A stretch of 64,000 bases of DNA from Scheffersomyces stipitis CBS 6054 (GCF_000209165.1 NC_009042.1:1-64000); one strand, 5' to 3'; shown: positions 47,102-56,802, numbered from the stretch's first letter. A program made the numbers and translations. The notes: generated from the sequence alone by a model not told the origin.

Positions 47102-48952
47102 TCAGGAAGAATTGCAAATGACATAGAAATTGATTGTTTCTACATCCCATGTCATTTTGAGCTGCTGCAATTGGTGTCTGGTGTGTCTGCCGGAGGTCTC
47201 TTCTCCTTCATCCTGCTTTAATGAGCTTCTCATTCTTTTGCTCAAAGAAGGGGCAACCTTGCATTCGAAACTCAAGCAATTCAATCCGTAATTTAATTTC
47301 AAATCGAACAGAACGGCAAGAAGATCAGTGTCATCCGGCCCCTTTTCCTCAAAACAGTCACCAGCTGTGGAGACTTCTTCATCATTAACAAAGAGCTTGC
47401 ATTGGAAGTCTTCTTCTGAGCCCAGGTTCAAGTATGTATGTCCATCTATCATGTCTCCACTCTTGATTTCATAGAGTATGCTGTGCAACGTAGCCTTGAA
47501 GGTCACGAGTGGCAGAACTTCAGGAGGCAAAGTGATGGTATATGCTTGGGTACTAAAACCGTTGGAAGGGACACGGTAGTCAAATAGCGAAGTTAATGGT
47601 ACTACATGGTGAGTTGGGAACAATGCCTTCTTCAAGTCTTGATGTCTTTGAAGCGGAATATTAGTCTGTTGGACCTTTTGATACGCATATTGACTGGTCT
47701 GGCTGACAACAGTTATGGAAGAGCTTATGGATGTTTCCTGGATAGCAGTATCCGTGACTGGAATCGTTGGAGCAGACTTTCCCAATGTATTTGGAGTGAA
47801 CTTCTCAGCCGCCAAAACTCCTGACTTGAATTCTTGGTCATCAATCAGATCTCTTGAATCATCGTTGTCATCTACAAGCGAATCTCTTGTGTCTACATCT
47901 TGTTCTTCTTCTTGCTTGATCTCTTCTTGGACTACCACCTTCTTCTTTCTACCGCGCTTCTTTGGTACGTGTGGTTCTTCTGGTGCACCAAGACTGAGCT
48001 TGAGTTTTGGTTTGGATAACTTCAACTTCAACTTGGCTGACTTCAGATCTTCGATCTGAGACTTCAATACGTCGATCTTCTCATTAAATAGGTTCTGGAG
48101 CTTTACAGAATCCTGGTAAATCTCAGAACTGGGATCATTGTATGCTTGTGCATTTGCGAAGATGAGGGTGGTCATGTCACTGAACTTCTGTATGTTCTCC
48201 AAAACGGAATTCTTAGGAGAGAACATCTTCTTTCTGCCGAGTTGTGTCACCACCGTGTTGAACGCCATTGGCTTTTCTACATAGTTAATATAGTCAGGAT
48301 ACTCATCCAAGTCTACCTCTTCCATAAAGGGGCTGGAGATAATGCCTTCATCAGGAAAGTCATGGGTTATGACATCCTGAAGAAGTTCGGAACAAATCTG
48401 GGGCAACCTGGCAAAAGTCACACCAGACTTATCTTCAGCTGGCTCCTTGAGCTTCAACTTGAGCTTGTGATGTGTTTCGGAAGACTTTGCGGCCGCTGAG
48501 GCATGTTCGCTCGCTATACGGTCCAAGAAGACAGTCTTCTGCTTAACTACAAAATCGTAGATCTGCTGAGCTCCAGTGACGATCCAAGATTCTGGATCAT
48601 TGTATTTGGCAGCATTGTCAAGCAAAAGTTGAAAGTCATCTACATACTCATCAATTGTCGCGTATTCCGAGTATTTTCCTTTGTTGATCTTTTTCAGAAT
48701 ATCATGTAATGCGATGGGATGACTGATAATCTCATAGTAATCTGGGTAGAGCTTCTTGGAGGGTACTTTCACAAACGGGAAAGCCACCTGCTCATCAGTT
48801 GACTCGTCTCTGAGATCAAAAACAAGCTTTAATGTTGATTCGTAGAACTGTTTGAGTTCTTCGGGTGTGGGAGATTCGCTTGGTTTGTGTTTCTTGGGAG
48901 TGCCTGTTGCGCCAGAAAATGCTCCAGAAGCTTTTCTCTTAGGAGGAACCAT
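47102..48952 (-). CDS. RSC4: RSC chromatin-remodelling subunit Rsc4
   Basis: Tandem-bromodomain subunit of the RSC ATP-dependent remodeller; in S. cerevisiae it binds acetylated H3K14. The 616 residues match yeast Rsc4 (about 625). Bromodomain 1 (about 45-150) has FVKVPSKKLYPDYYEIISHPIAL and NAAKYNDPESW. Bromodomain 2 (about 200-300) has YPDYINYVEKPMAF and NAQAYNDPSSEIYQD. A Lys-rich KLKLKL segment and AT-hook-like PKKRGRKKK follow, then an acidic linker and the C-terminal domain (TYLNLGSEEDFQCKLFVN). The N-terminus is basic. It shares its upstream region with TAH18. Confidence 0.9.
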   Translation of the reverse strand: MVPPKRKASGAFSGATGTPKKHKPSESPTPEELKQFYESTLKLVFDLRDESTDEQVAFPFVKVPSKKLYPDYYEIISHPIALHDILKKINKGKYSEYATIDEYVDDFQLLLDNAAKYNDPESWIVTGAQQIYDFVVKQKTVFLDRIASEHASAAAKSSETHHKLKLKLKEPAEDKSGVTFARLPQICSELLQDVITHDFPDEGIISSPFMEEVDLDEYPDYINYVEKPMAFNTVVTQLGRKKMFSPKNSVLENIQKFSDMTTLIFANAQAYNDPSSEIYQDSVKLQNLFNEKIDVLKSQIEDLKSAKLKLKLSKPKLKLSLGAPEEPHVPKKRGRKKKVVVQEEIKQEEEQDVDTRDSLVDDNDDSRDLIDDQEFKSGVLAAEKFTPNTLGKSAPTIPVTDTAIQETSISSSITVVSQTSQYAYQKVQQTNIPLQRHQDLKKALFPTHHVVPLTSLFDYRVPSNGFSTQAYTITLPPEVLPLVTFKATLHSILYEIKSGDMIDGHTYLNLGSEEDFQCKLFVNDEEVSTAGDCFEEKGPDDTDLLAVLFDLKLNYGLNCLSFECKVAPSLSKRMRSSLKQDEGEETSGRHTRHQLQQLKMTWDVETINFYVICNSS

Positions 48953-49479
48953 TGTATACCTTTATATTAGGATATTTGTAATGACAGATTCGACTATATG
49001 ATTTGGTCCTCCGGCTTGCGAACTGAAAGATAAGAAAGTTGTTTACTGTATAGAAAAGGACATAGGTTTTCTACTGTTTGTGTTCAGTATTGTGAGGGAA
49101 AGTAAAACTGGTTCGGTGAAAAATTGGCGTCTGCGGGTTGGCAACCTGCAGAAAATACAAACTCAACCTGTGGAAGTTGTACTTAGTTATATACTTTAAT
49201 AATGGCCAGTCTTAAATCCAATTTTCAATTAAACACATATACAAAGTTGATAAAATGGGTTTAATATAGCTGAAAGAGTATTTGGTATTTGCTGGTTGAT
49301 GTCTGTGCTTATCTGTTTTAGGTACGGCTTGCACATTACTTTATGACTACGCCTACTATTATCATATTTTTACAGTTTATATTCTCGCTTCATTATGGTT
49401 GTGAAATCTCGAAGAGCTGGTAACTAATTCATTCTCGTTCTTGCATCTATTCTAAATAACTAGAATATATTTGAGGATT
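48953..49479. other. Divergent promoter RSC4-TAH18
   Basis: 527 bp between two divergent essential-type genes. No supported gene or certain factor site; an AATTTT-bearing stretch (about 49213-49230) is present. Confidence 0.5.
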
Positions 49480-51291
49480 ATGGCCGAGCAAGTGTCGAGT
49501 CTGGATGGAGTGACAATACTTTATGGATCCGAGACGGGAAATGCCGAAGACTACGCTCGTTATTTGAGTCTGCGCCTAGAATACTACCAAATCAGTGCAA
49601 CTCTTTCAGCACTAGATGATTATCCACTAAAGCAGCTAGTTACAGAAACGAGATACCTTATCATAATATGCTCGACGACTGGCCAGGGTGAACTTCCAAG
49701 AAATGCAAAAAAGTTCATGAAGTTTCTTCTCAAACGGAAGCTTCCTTCTGATCTACTTAACCATATTCATCTTTCCACACTTGGCTTGGGAGACTCTTCC
49801 TATGTCAAATTTAACTATGCCATCAAGAAGTTACACACTCGTCTTTTCCAGTTGGGATGTAGCGAGCTTTCGCCTCGATGTGAAGCTGACGAGATGTCGC
49901 CTCAAGGTGTAGATGGTTTCTACAAGGAATGGGAATCACAGTTGGTGGATTCGTTGCTAAAGTTCTTCCCCAATAAAATTCAATTGGACGACTCTATGTT
50001 ATCATATCCACGGAATCAAGTGGTTATAGATAACTATGCTGATGTAGTGGATACCGTGTCTCACTCTGCACTTGTGTCCCAATCGAGAAAGCTGCCTGAA
50101 GACACGTCATTGCATTTCGGTATACTTAAGAAAAATGAACGGGTCACTAGTGCCGATCATTTTCAGGATGTCAGGCATGTCGTAATTGAGTCGGACAACT
50201 TGAAATACTGTCCAGGTGATACCGTAGCCTTATATCCGTCCAATGACGACCAAAGTGTAGATCTTCTAATTCAACTGCAACCGCATTGGGTTACAATAGC
50301 AGATAAGCCTTTGACAATTCACGGAAAATTGCCCACTGTCGATGGTGGACTTATAGATACAAAGTATCTCACCTTGAGGTCACTTTTAACACACCACTTG
50401 GACATTGCGGCTATTCCAAGAAGATCGTTCTTTTTCAAATTATGGCATTTTGTAGATTCTTCGACCGAGGATGGTGTACGTGAACAAGAAAAACTTAAAG
50501 AATTTGGAGGTCTTGAGGAAACTGACGAGTTGTACGATTATGCAAATAGGCCAAGACGGCTGATATTAGAAACCATTTTGGAATTTCATCAGAATTTGAA
50601 AATACCTATTGAGTACGTGTTCGATTTATTTCCAACAATCAACCCGAGATACTTTCTGATAGCATCAAGACCCAGCTCAACAAGTGTAGAATTGGTGGTT
50701 GCAATAGTAGAGTACAAGACTATAATCCGGCGTATCCGTAGAGGATTATGTTCTAGGTGGTTGAAGCTGCTAACCCTTGGTGATAAGCTACTTTTCTCCG
50801 TCCAGAAAATGGACATGGTCTTCTCACTTCCGGGATTGGAAAAGCCACCAATAATCATGGTAGCACCAGGCACAGGTATTGCGCCGATGAAATCTTTAAT
50901 AGAGTACGTTACTTCCCTGGACAAAGATCAGGAGTTATATCTTTTCTATGGATGCAGATACAAAGAAAAGGATTATCTCTTTCCTAAATTATGGGATCTG
51001 CTCAGCAAGAGTAACAAGCTTAATATATTCCCCTGTTTTTCTAGAGATGAGGGATCAAAGATCCATTATGTTCAAGACATGCTTTTCCACAAAAGTCTGT
51101 TGGTCGGAGACTTGATCTTGAATAGAAATGCAATTGTATTTGTTTGCGGGTCAAGTGGAAAAATGCCTAAACAAGTTAAGCTAACCTTCAGCGAGATCTT
51201 ACATAAGCAGGGCAATTTGAAAGAGAATGACGTGCAACAGTATTTATTGGATATGGAAAACCAATGTAGATACAAAGAGGACGTATGGTAG
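49480..51291 (+). CDS. TAH18: NADPH-dependent diflavin oxidoreductase Tah18
   Basis: Transfers electrons from NADPH through FAD and FMN to Dre2 in cytosolic Fe-S protein assembly. The ATG at 49480 gives 603 residues; the frame extends three codons via TTG. The flavodoxin domain has LYGSETGNAEDYA, CSTTGQGELPRNA and TLGLGDSSYVKFNYA. The FAD domain has YCPGDTVALYPSN and NPRYFLIASRPSS. The NADPH domain has MVAPGTGIAPMKSLIEY, YLFYGCRYKEKDYLF and VFVCGSSGKMPKQV. The chain ends RYKEDVW, with the terminal Trp common in this family. Confidence 0.95.
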   Translation: MAEQVSSLDGVTILYGSETGNAEDYARYLSLRLEYYQISATLSALDDYPLKQLVTETRYLIIICSTTGQGELPRNAKKFMKFLLKRKLPSDLLNHIHLSTLGLGDSSYVKFNYAIKKLHTRLFQLGCSELSPRCEADEMSPQGVDGFYKEWESQLVDSLLKFFPNKIQLDDSMLSYPRNQVVIDNYADVVDTVSHSALVSQSRKLPEDTSLHFGILKKNERVTSADHFQDVRHVVIESDNLKYCPGDTVALYPSNDDQSVDLLIQLQPHWVTIADKPLTIHGKLPTVDGGLIDTKYLTLRSLLTHHLDIAAIPRRSFFFKLWHFVDSSTEDGVREQEKLKEFGGLEETDELYDYANRPRRLILETILEFHQNLKIPIEYVFDLFPTINPRYFLIASRPSSTSVELVVAIVEYKTIIRRIRRGLCSRWLKLLTLGDKLLFSVQKMDMVFSLPGLEKPPIIMVAPGTGIAPMKSLIEYVTSLDKDQELYLFYGCRYKEKDYLFPKLWDLLSKSNKLNIFPCFSRDEGSKIHYVQDMLFHKSLLVGDLILNRNAIVFVCGSSGKMPKQVKLTFSEILHKQGNLKENDVQQYLLDMENQCRYKEDVW

Positions 51292-51504
51292 AAAGACTAT
51301 TAGATTATGACTATAGACATATTTATGAGTACATGAAATTTGCAACTAAACAAATGCAGGAGATTAAGAAACTGAAGAAAAGTAGATGATGGGTAATGAC
51401 ACTTTTATGTTTCAACAATCGTATTCACAACAACTAATGGAATCAAACTTGACTAGTAATGGTACCTGCTAGTTACAGAACTACTTATTGGGTAAAATCT
51501 GGAG

Positions 51505-51531
51505 AAATTTTATCACGTGACACAAAATTTT
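51505..51531. promoter_or_regulatory. E-box and AATTTT elements upstream of MSF1
   Basis: AAATTTT (51505-51511), CACGTG (51514-51519) and AAAATTTT (51524-51531) cluster about 80-105 bp upstream of MSF1. AATTTT elements in mitochondrial translation genes are known from Candida species. Confidence 0.45.
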
Positions 51532-51609
51532 CAGTTAATTGATTCATTAGGTTTTGAACTTCACCATACACAATCGTTCGTTTAATCTTGTTGCATAAAA
51601 GCAGTGTCA

Positions 51610-53010
51610 ATGTTGGAACTTGTCAAGCCGTTGAGGATCCGATTCTTTTGTAGGACTGGTGCCTCTGGTGCGATTTCCGCTATTTCCGCTATTTCTGGAG
51701 TTAGATACAATTCTGGCCAGACGAGACAATACCCTCCAGAAATCGAGCTTGACGGAAAGATATTCAAAACCGATGAATGGACAAATATTCCTCCTTTTAT
51801 TTTGGAGCTCACGAAAAGAAAGTTGCATCAGAACCCTGACCATCCCATTGGGATTTTGCGTAGTTTGATAGAAAAAAACATGAAAGATATGGGTTATACC
51901 TTCTACAATAACTTCAAGCCTGCTGTTACAACCTACCAGAACTTCGATGTTTTAGGATTTCCAGAAGACCATCCTGGAAGATCCAAGTCTGATACCTACT
52001 ACTTAAACAAGGATAACCTTTTAAGAACGCATACTTCCGCTCATGAACTTGAATGTTTCCAAACATGCGAGACCCCTGGTTATTTGATTACGGCAGATGT
52101 CTACAGAAAGGACGAAATTGACAAAACTCACTATCCAGCTTTTCATCAATTGGAAGGCGCCAGAATATGGTCTAAGGATACGCCGAACTTAGAGGAACAG
52201 ATAATGAAGGATATTGAATCTATTCCCAAGACAAATATCATTGTAGAGGATCCATTCAGACAACATCCAATTAATGAAAATAACCCTAAACAGGACTACA
52301 TGTCAGATAGACAAGTGGAATTGATCAGTGTGCATCTCAAAAAGCTGATCGAATACTTGGTGAACCAAGTTTTTGAGACTGCCAGAGAATCTGCTCGAAA
52401 GGCTGGCTCTACCGAGCCTTATTTAAATGAACCTTTAAAGGTAAGGTGGGTCGAGGCTTACTTTCCATGGACTTCTCCTTCGTGGGAAATTGAAGTCTGG
52501 TGGAAAGGTGAGTGGTTGGAATGCTGTGGCTGTGGTATAGTTCAACAGCAAGTTTTGTTGAACGCTGGACTTGGTGATGACAAGTTGGGATGGGCGTTTG
52601 GTATTGGTATTGATAGAATTGCCATGTTGTTATTCGGCATCCCAGATATTAGACTATTCTGGTCGTTGGATGAAAGATTCCACAACCAGTTCAATAACGG
52701 ACAAATCGCTACCTTTGCCCCATACTCCAAATACCCTGGAATCAAGAGAGATGTTTCATTCTGGTTGCCAACTGACTCATTGCTTCACGAAAATGATGTC
52801 ATGGAAATTGTTAGAACATACGCTGGTGATGTTGCAGAAAGTGTAGCAAATATTGACGAATTTGTCCATCCAAAAACTGGAAAGAAGTCTCAATGTTACC
52901 GTATTAACTACCAATCTATGGACAGAAACCTCACCAATGAGGAGATCAACGAAGTCCATCAGAAGGTGGAGCTGGACTTGAAGAAGTACTTCGGGGTTGA
53001 AATTCGTTAA
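51610..53010 (+). CDS. MSF1: Mitochondrial phenylalanyl-tRNA synthetase
   Basis: Monomeric class II enzyme that charges mitochondrial tRNA-Phe. The ATG at 51610 gives 466 residues; GTG at 51604 is not needed. A basic presequence (MLELVKPLRIRFFCRTG) leads into the catalytic core: NFDVLGFPEDHPGRSKSDTYY, LLRTHTSAHEL (motif 2 region), YPAFHQLEGARIW, VRWVEAYFPWTSPSWEIEV, ECCGCGIVQQQVL and GWAFGIGIDRIAMLLFGIPDIR (motif 3). The C-terminal anticodon-binding FDX domain holds KYPGIKRDVSFWLP. It is upstream of MRPL16, another mitochondrial translation gene, on the same strand. Confidence 0.97.
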   Translation: MLELVKPLRIRFFCRTGASGAISAISAISGVRYNSGQTRQYPPEIELDGKIFKTDEWTNIPPFILELTKRKLHQNPDHPIGILRSLIEKNMKDMGYTFYNNFKPAVTTYQNFDVLGFPEDHPGRSKSDTYYLNKDNLLRTHTSAHELECFQTCETPGYLITADVYRKDEIDKTHYPAFHQLEGARIWSKDTPNLEEQIMKDIESIPKTNIIVEDPFRQHPINENNPKQDYMSDRQVELISVHLKKLIEYLVNQVFETARESARKAGSTEPYLNEPLKVRWVEAYFPWTSPSWEIEVWWKGEWLECCGCGIVQQQVLLNAGLGDDKLGWAFGIGIDRIAMLLFGIPDIRLFWSLDERFHNQFNNGQIATFAPYSKYPGIKRDVSFWLPTDSLLHENDVMEIVRTYAGDVAESVANIDEFVHPKTGKKSQCYRINYQSMDRNLTNEEINEVHQKVELDLKKYFGVEIR

Positions 53011-53276
53011 TTTTATTAAATACATGTACATAGAGAGTGGCCTATAAAAGGCTGCGAAAAGCATGAAAATTGAACTTTTAAATGAGAAATTAGAGAAGTA
53101 GATAATTACCTTATTAATAGAGCCTCTTACCATACTATATCTCTGCCTTTATGTACATCTCCGCTTGAATCGAAATGCTTTTATCATGGTTTGAACCTCT
53201 CATAGATAAATGACCTGGTGCTCGTTCTATATGGTAAAAAAAGTTTATTATTGCGGTGTTGATGTATTGTTTTGTG

Positions 53277-53320
53277 AAATTTTCCGTGCATTTTTCGGTT
53301 CAAATAATTTAACCAATTTT
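53277..53320. promoter_or_regulatory. Two AATTTT elements upstream of MRPL16
   Basis: AAATTTT at 53277-53283 and AATTTT at 53315-53320, about 50-90 bp upstream of the ATG. In Candida such RRPE-like elements co-regulate mitochondrial and cytosolic ribosomal genes; S. cerevisiae lost them from mitochondrial ribosomal promoters. The remaining 53011-53368 holds no gene. Confidence 0.4.
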
Positions 53321-53368
53321 CAACGATTCTACTGTTCATCTATTTTCTTCACCAAAGACTACGCCACC

Positions 53369-54058
53369 ATGTTCGGGTTCGCTAGATCGATGTTTGGAGT
53401 AATGACTACCAACTCCAGGGCTACGTCTGCCATCAGGAGTCCGGCCAATTTTCTTGTGAATTCCATCTCTAAGAGATTCAAACATGAATACGCTCCAAGG
53501 TATAAGGCTATCAGAAAAACAATGAAGGGTAGGGTTAGTGTAAGAATCGGAGGTTCTATCAAAGGTAACTCTTTGGAATTTGGTAAACTCGGCTTGAGAT
53601 TGAAGTCCAAGGGTATTCGTATGGCTGCTAACCAGCTTTTGGCCGCTGACAAGGTGTTAAAGAGAGAACTTAGACCTACCAAGTCCGACTTGATCACCAG
53701 ATTCACATGTAATACTGCCGTATGTGTCAAGGGTAATCAGACCAGAATGGGTAAAGGTAAAGGTCCATTCGATCACTGGGCCTGCCGTGTGCCTACAGGT
53801 AAGGTTTTGTTTGAAATTAGAGGAGATATCCACGACAAAGTGGCCAGAGACGCCTTGAGAAAAGCTGCAGACAAATTACCTGGTCTCTTTGAAATCATCA
53901 CTCCTGAATCCAAGGTCAGAGTCAGTATGACTCACTTGATCGAAAAGCCTGAAAAGATCAACTACGTAGAAAGGTTGAATGCTCAGCCAACCAAGAAATG
54001 GGCCAATATCCAAATCGGAAAAACCGACCCAATGTATAAATTGTACAGTGGTCGTTAG
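53369..54058 (+). CDS. MRPL16: Mitochondrial ribosomal protein L16
   Basis: Large-subunit mitoribosomal protein of the uL16 family. The ATG at 53369 gives 229 residues with a basic presequence (MFGFARSMFG, then SRATSAIRS); an upstream ATG at 53210 would add a non-conserved hydrophobic extension and is rejected. Core uL16 blocks: KGRVSVRIGG, YAPRYKAIRKTMKG, AADKVLKREL, TRMGKGKGPFDHWACRV and GKVLFEIRG, then a helix DALRKAADKLPG. A C-terminal fungal extension (about 170-229) follows. Confidence 0.94.
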   Translation: MFGFARSMFGVMTTNSRATSAIRSPANFLVNSISKRFKHEYAPRYKAIRKTMKGRVSVRIGGSIKGNSLEFGKLGLRLKSKGIRMAANQLLAADKVLKRELRPTKSDLITRFTCNTAVCVKGNQTRMGKGKGPFDHWACRVPTGKVLFEIRGDIHDKVARDALRKAADKLPGLFEIITPESKVRVSMTHLIEKPEKINYVERLNAQPTKKWANIQIGKTDPMYKLYSGR

Positions 54059-54208
54059 ACCTTGTACCTTCTTGTAAATATAAGCACGATACAATATAGG
54101 TAATACTAAAGACTAACTGTAGACCTTCATTTCATTATTGTAAATAAAATGATAGACTAATATTAATTGATTACATAATCTGCAGATCAGATCACAGTTA
54201 GCGTTTTC

Positions 54209-54659
54209 ATGATTATGGAAATATATGAAAAAGTATCTTTGGAACGAGAGTATCAGCCAGTATCATTAAATATGTCGACTCTGAGGGATACTCCCAAGTT
54301 GGCCAATTACGTTTTGAACACGCTCTCCAAATTAATCGAATCTGACACGGAAATCTCGACCATCGACCTTAACCTTTTAGAGAATCTCAATACAAATCAA
54401 TCATTAAACTACATAAAACTCGAACAGAACCTTAATGTTTTGGACAAAAACGCCCACAAATTGGAACAATTACGTATGTAGAGACTTGTAGATGATTTCG
54501 TGGGTTTAACTACTAACAAAAATTACAGAGACTGAGTTTTCGTGCTACAGACAGATATTAGATGATATAGAGACAAAAATAACGAAGATTGACAAGATAG
54601 CTAAGGAGCTTGATTTGTGGTCTAAGGAGTTGGAGGAAAAGGTTAAGACAAAGAAGTGA
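54209..54659 (+). CDS. BLOC-1 subunit 2-like coiled-coil protein, one intron
   Basis: Coding sequence is join(54209..54473, 54529..54659), 131 residues. Without splicing the frame stops after 90 codons. The joined protein is a continuous coiled coil: NYIKLEQNLNVLDKNAHKLE, then CYRQILDDIETKITKIDKIA and ELDLWSKELEEKVK. The pattern of a Leu/Ile helix ending LDxxSKxLExK resembles BLOS2/BLOC1S2, a subunit of the endosomal BLOC-1 complex that acts in Rab5 GAP recruitment in yeast. Family assignment is tentative. ATGs at 54209, 54215 and 54272 are all possible starts. Confidence 0.65.
54474..54528 (+). other. Spliceosomal intron in the BLOC-1-like gene
   Basis: 55 nt, phase 1. Donor GTATGT (54474-54479), branch point TACTAAC (54511-54517), acceptor CAG at 54526-54528. 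All three fit yeast consensus, and splicing extends the coiled coil in frame. Confidence 0.9.
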
Positions 54660-54891
54660 TATAATTGTCTACCCATATAATGCTGAAATATCTACTATAG
54701 AAAACTACAGCTGTAAAAGGTTATAACCTCCTATTAGCTATCGGGAATCATCTTTCTTAGTGCGAGACTTCCCTTATTTTTTAAATTCTATATTAGGTTC
54801 TAAATTTTGGATGCTAAATATGGTGAGCGGGAAGTTGCAATATTTTGCAAGTACCTACTTTCCACAGACAGACAATTATCGCTCATATCAG

Positions 54892-56046
54892 ATGCTATTC
54901 ATATATTGGCTTATTCTAGCTAATCAATTGGTAGCACAAGCGCTTCTTGTGCCAGGACACAAAGTCCCATTTCCTCGTGTTAGAGCTTTGGCTTCAAACA
55001 GAAGCACGCTTAGACCACTATCAAATTTGGCGGATGATAGTCAGATTGTTGGTCAGTTTTCATTCCGAAGTATCTTGAAATACTTCCGAGGAGAAGACAA
55101 TGACGATGACTGTGAAGACGACAGTGAAGAAGAAGAGCTTGGTACTTATGAACTTGAAAATAGCGAATCAGATGTAGAAAGTGAATCTGATAATGAACCA
55201 GAGACAGTTGAAGAATGGTACTACAGCGATTCAGAAGAGGAAACTGACGATGATTCCGCAGATGGATTTATCAGATTCAAATATTATTCCATACCAAACG
55301 GAACCACACACAATAGTACTGAAAAGGTAGTTCCCATTTCTTCTGTCAACAATACCCCAGAGAAGAAAATGCCTTCAATAAAGAAAGATAAGTTTCCTTA
55401 CAAGGATCGAAACAATATCTACAATTTCCTTAACAGGACATCTGATGACGAGATCATAAGCGCGGCAAAGAATTTCACAGGAAATCTTCTCGGTACGAAG
55501 ATGTTTAGAAAAGTAGTTTCTGGGTTGAATACACTAGTATCGAAAGGTCTCAATCGTGCCACAAAGAAAATGAATGACACCGAAATCGAAGACTGGGTTG
55601 CGTTGTATAATATTGTCTTGAATTCTGAGCCCACGAAGGCGATTTCACATCTTGTTCTGGATGAGAAGTCGAAGCTGTTAATTAAGAATGCTGTATACGA
55701 CTCTCTCTCCTACGCACACAAGAAGGCTCAGAGCATGAACATGACTCAGATTAAGCTTGGGTATAAGACTATCGTTGATGGTGTAAATCTTGTTACAACA
55801 CTGAGTGTCTCAAGTAAGGCTCCATTGGAAATGAGCAATGGCCAAGAGGAATCGAATATGAATGAAACATTATTGGAGTATCCCAAATATCTGATGTGGA
55901 ATAAATCTAATGCAACCACGCACAATTGTCTGGATTACCTTGATTTTCCTCCCTGGGACGATTCTATACTGAGCGGATTCAAGTATCGTTCTTGTTCTTA
56001 TTTGTGTGTGGCTGTATTGCTCATACCTCTATGGTTCGTAGTCTAG
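54892..56046 (+). CDS. Putative GPI-anchored acidic secreted protein
   Basis: Family not recognised. The frame is open from a GTG at 54760, with ATGs at 54811 and 54820. The ATG at 54892 is preferred because it starts a signal peptide (MLFIYWLILANQLVAQA) and gives 384 residues. An acidic tract (about residues 65-125, DDDCEDDSEEEE, EEWYYSDSEEETDDDSADG) precedes an alpha-helical middle with several NxT/NxS sites (NRT, NFT, NMT, NAT). The C-terminus carries a hydrophobic GPI-like tail (YLCVAVLLIPLWFVV). Size and layout resemble the gene at 25.1 kb. Confidence 0.75.
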   Translation: MLFIYWLILANQLVAQALLVPGHKVPFPRVRALASNRSTLRPLSNLADDSQIVGQFSFRSILKYFRGEDNDDDCEDDSEEEELGTYELENSESDVESESDNEPETVEEWYYSDSEEETDDDSADGFIRFKYYSIPNGTTHNSTEKVVPISSVNNTPEKKMPSIKKDKFPYKDRNNIYNFLNRTSDDEIISAAKNFTGNLLGTKMFRKVVSGLNTLVSKGLNRATKKMNDTEIEDWVALYNIVLNSEPTKAISHLVLDEKSKLLIKNAVYDSLSYAHKKAQSMNMTQIKLGYKTIVDGVNLVTTLSVSSKAPLEMSNGQEESNMNETLLEYPKYLMWNKSNATTHNCLDYLDFPPWDDSILSGFKYRSCSYLCVAVLLIPLWFVV

Positions 56047-56107
56047 AACTATTTCGTCTATAAGAGCCCAATAATATTATACAATATTCTCTATATACAG
56101 ATTAACC

Positions 56108-56632
56108 TTATTCATCTTCCAGGTCTGTTTCAATTTCTTCGTAGTACTTGACTTTGATCCAAAGACTACAACTGGAACATTGTACAATTATATCATATCC
56201 TCCATTGCCGTCACTAGTACCATTTTCAGCGAGATTTTCTTCTGATAAGACCATGCCTTTAGCAATCTGACATCTAGGACAACTCTTACTCCATGAGACG
56301 ACAACGGCCTCTTCATCGTCTTCTTCTATATCAAATTCATTCAAGCCATAAGTATCAAGCCCATCTCCATTTAAATTAAACCCTTGTTTCTGTATGGTCC
56401 TGGTCAAACTCTCGTCGTACTCAGCCTTCAACACTGGATCTACAAGCGTCTTGTATGCCTCTTTCATAAGTGTTATCAGGTTATTTGAAGTATATTCGCC
56501 AGTCTTATCAGGGTGTGTAGAAAGAAGTAGCTTCTTATATGAAGCTTTAATTTCAGCTTCCAGAGCTTGAGAATCCACTAAGAGAACTTCGTAGTATGAC
56601 TTCAGTATTTCTTTGCTATCTATGTACGTCAT
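56108..56632 (-). CDS. JJJ3: Diphthamide biosynthesis J-protein Dph4/Jjj3
   Basis: Type III J-protein needed for the first step of diphthamide synthesis on translation elongation factor 2. The 174 residues equal yeast Jjj3 (172). An N-terminal J domain (about 12-75) has SYYEVLLV, YKKLLLSTHPDKTGEY with the HPD triad, and EAYKTLVDP. The C-terminal CSL zinc finger has CPRC and, after a spacer, CSSCSLWIKV, which binds iron or zinc in Dph4. It shares a 256-bp divergent promoter with RPA49. Confidence 0.95.
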   Translation of the reverse strand: MTYIDSKEILKSYYEVLLVDSQALEAEIKASYKKLLLSTHPDKTGEYTSNNLITLMKEAYKTLVDPVLKAEYDESLTRTIQKQGFNLNGDGLDTYGLNEFDIEEDDEEAVVVSWSKSCPRCQIAKGMVLSEENLAENGTSDGNGGYDIIVQCSSCSLWIKVKYYEEIETDLEDE

Positions 56633-56751
56633 TTTGAATGGCTATAAGGTTTTATATCAAGAAGGAATAATTTCGTTTCGGAGATGTATAATTTTATATA
56701 TATATATATTTAATAGAGATCTCTCTATATGCGCAATAGCATATTACACGG

Positions 56752-56802
56752 CACGTGAGAGATCCCAAAATAATTTTGCACTGAAAAAAAGTACGATGAG
56801 AT
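56752..56802. promoter_or_regulatory. CACGTG and PAC element upstream of RPA49
   Basis: CACGTG at 56752-56757 and CGATGAGAT at 56794-56802, a match to the PAC motif (GCGATGAG) bound by Dot6/Tod6. PAC marks Pol I, Pol III and ribosome-biogenesis genes. It lies 87 bp upstream of the RPA49 ATG. Confidence 0.55.

Noticed and set aside
53210..53368. N-terminal extension of MRPL16 from an upstream ATG.
   Set aside because: Adds a hydrophobic non-conserved stretch; the ATG at 53369 gives a normal mitochondrial presequence and lies in a better context.
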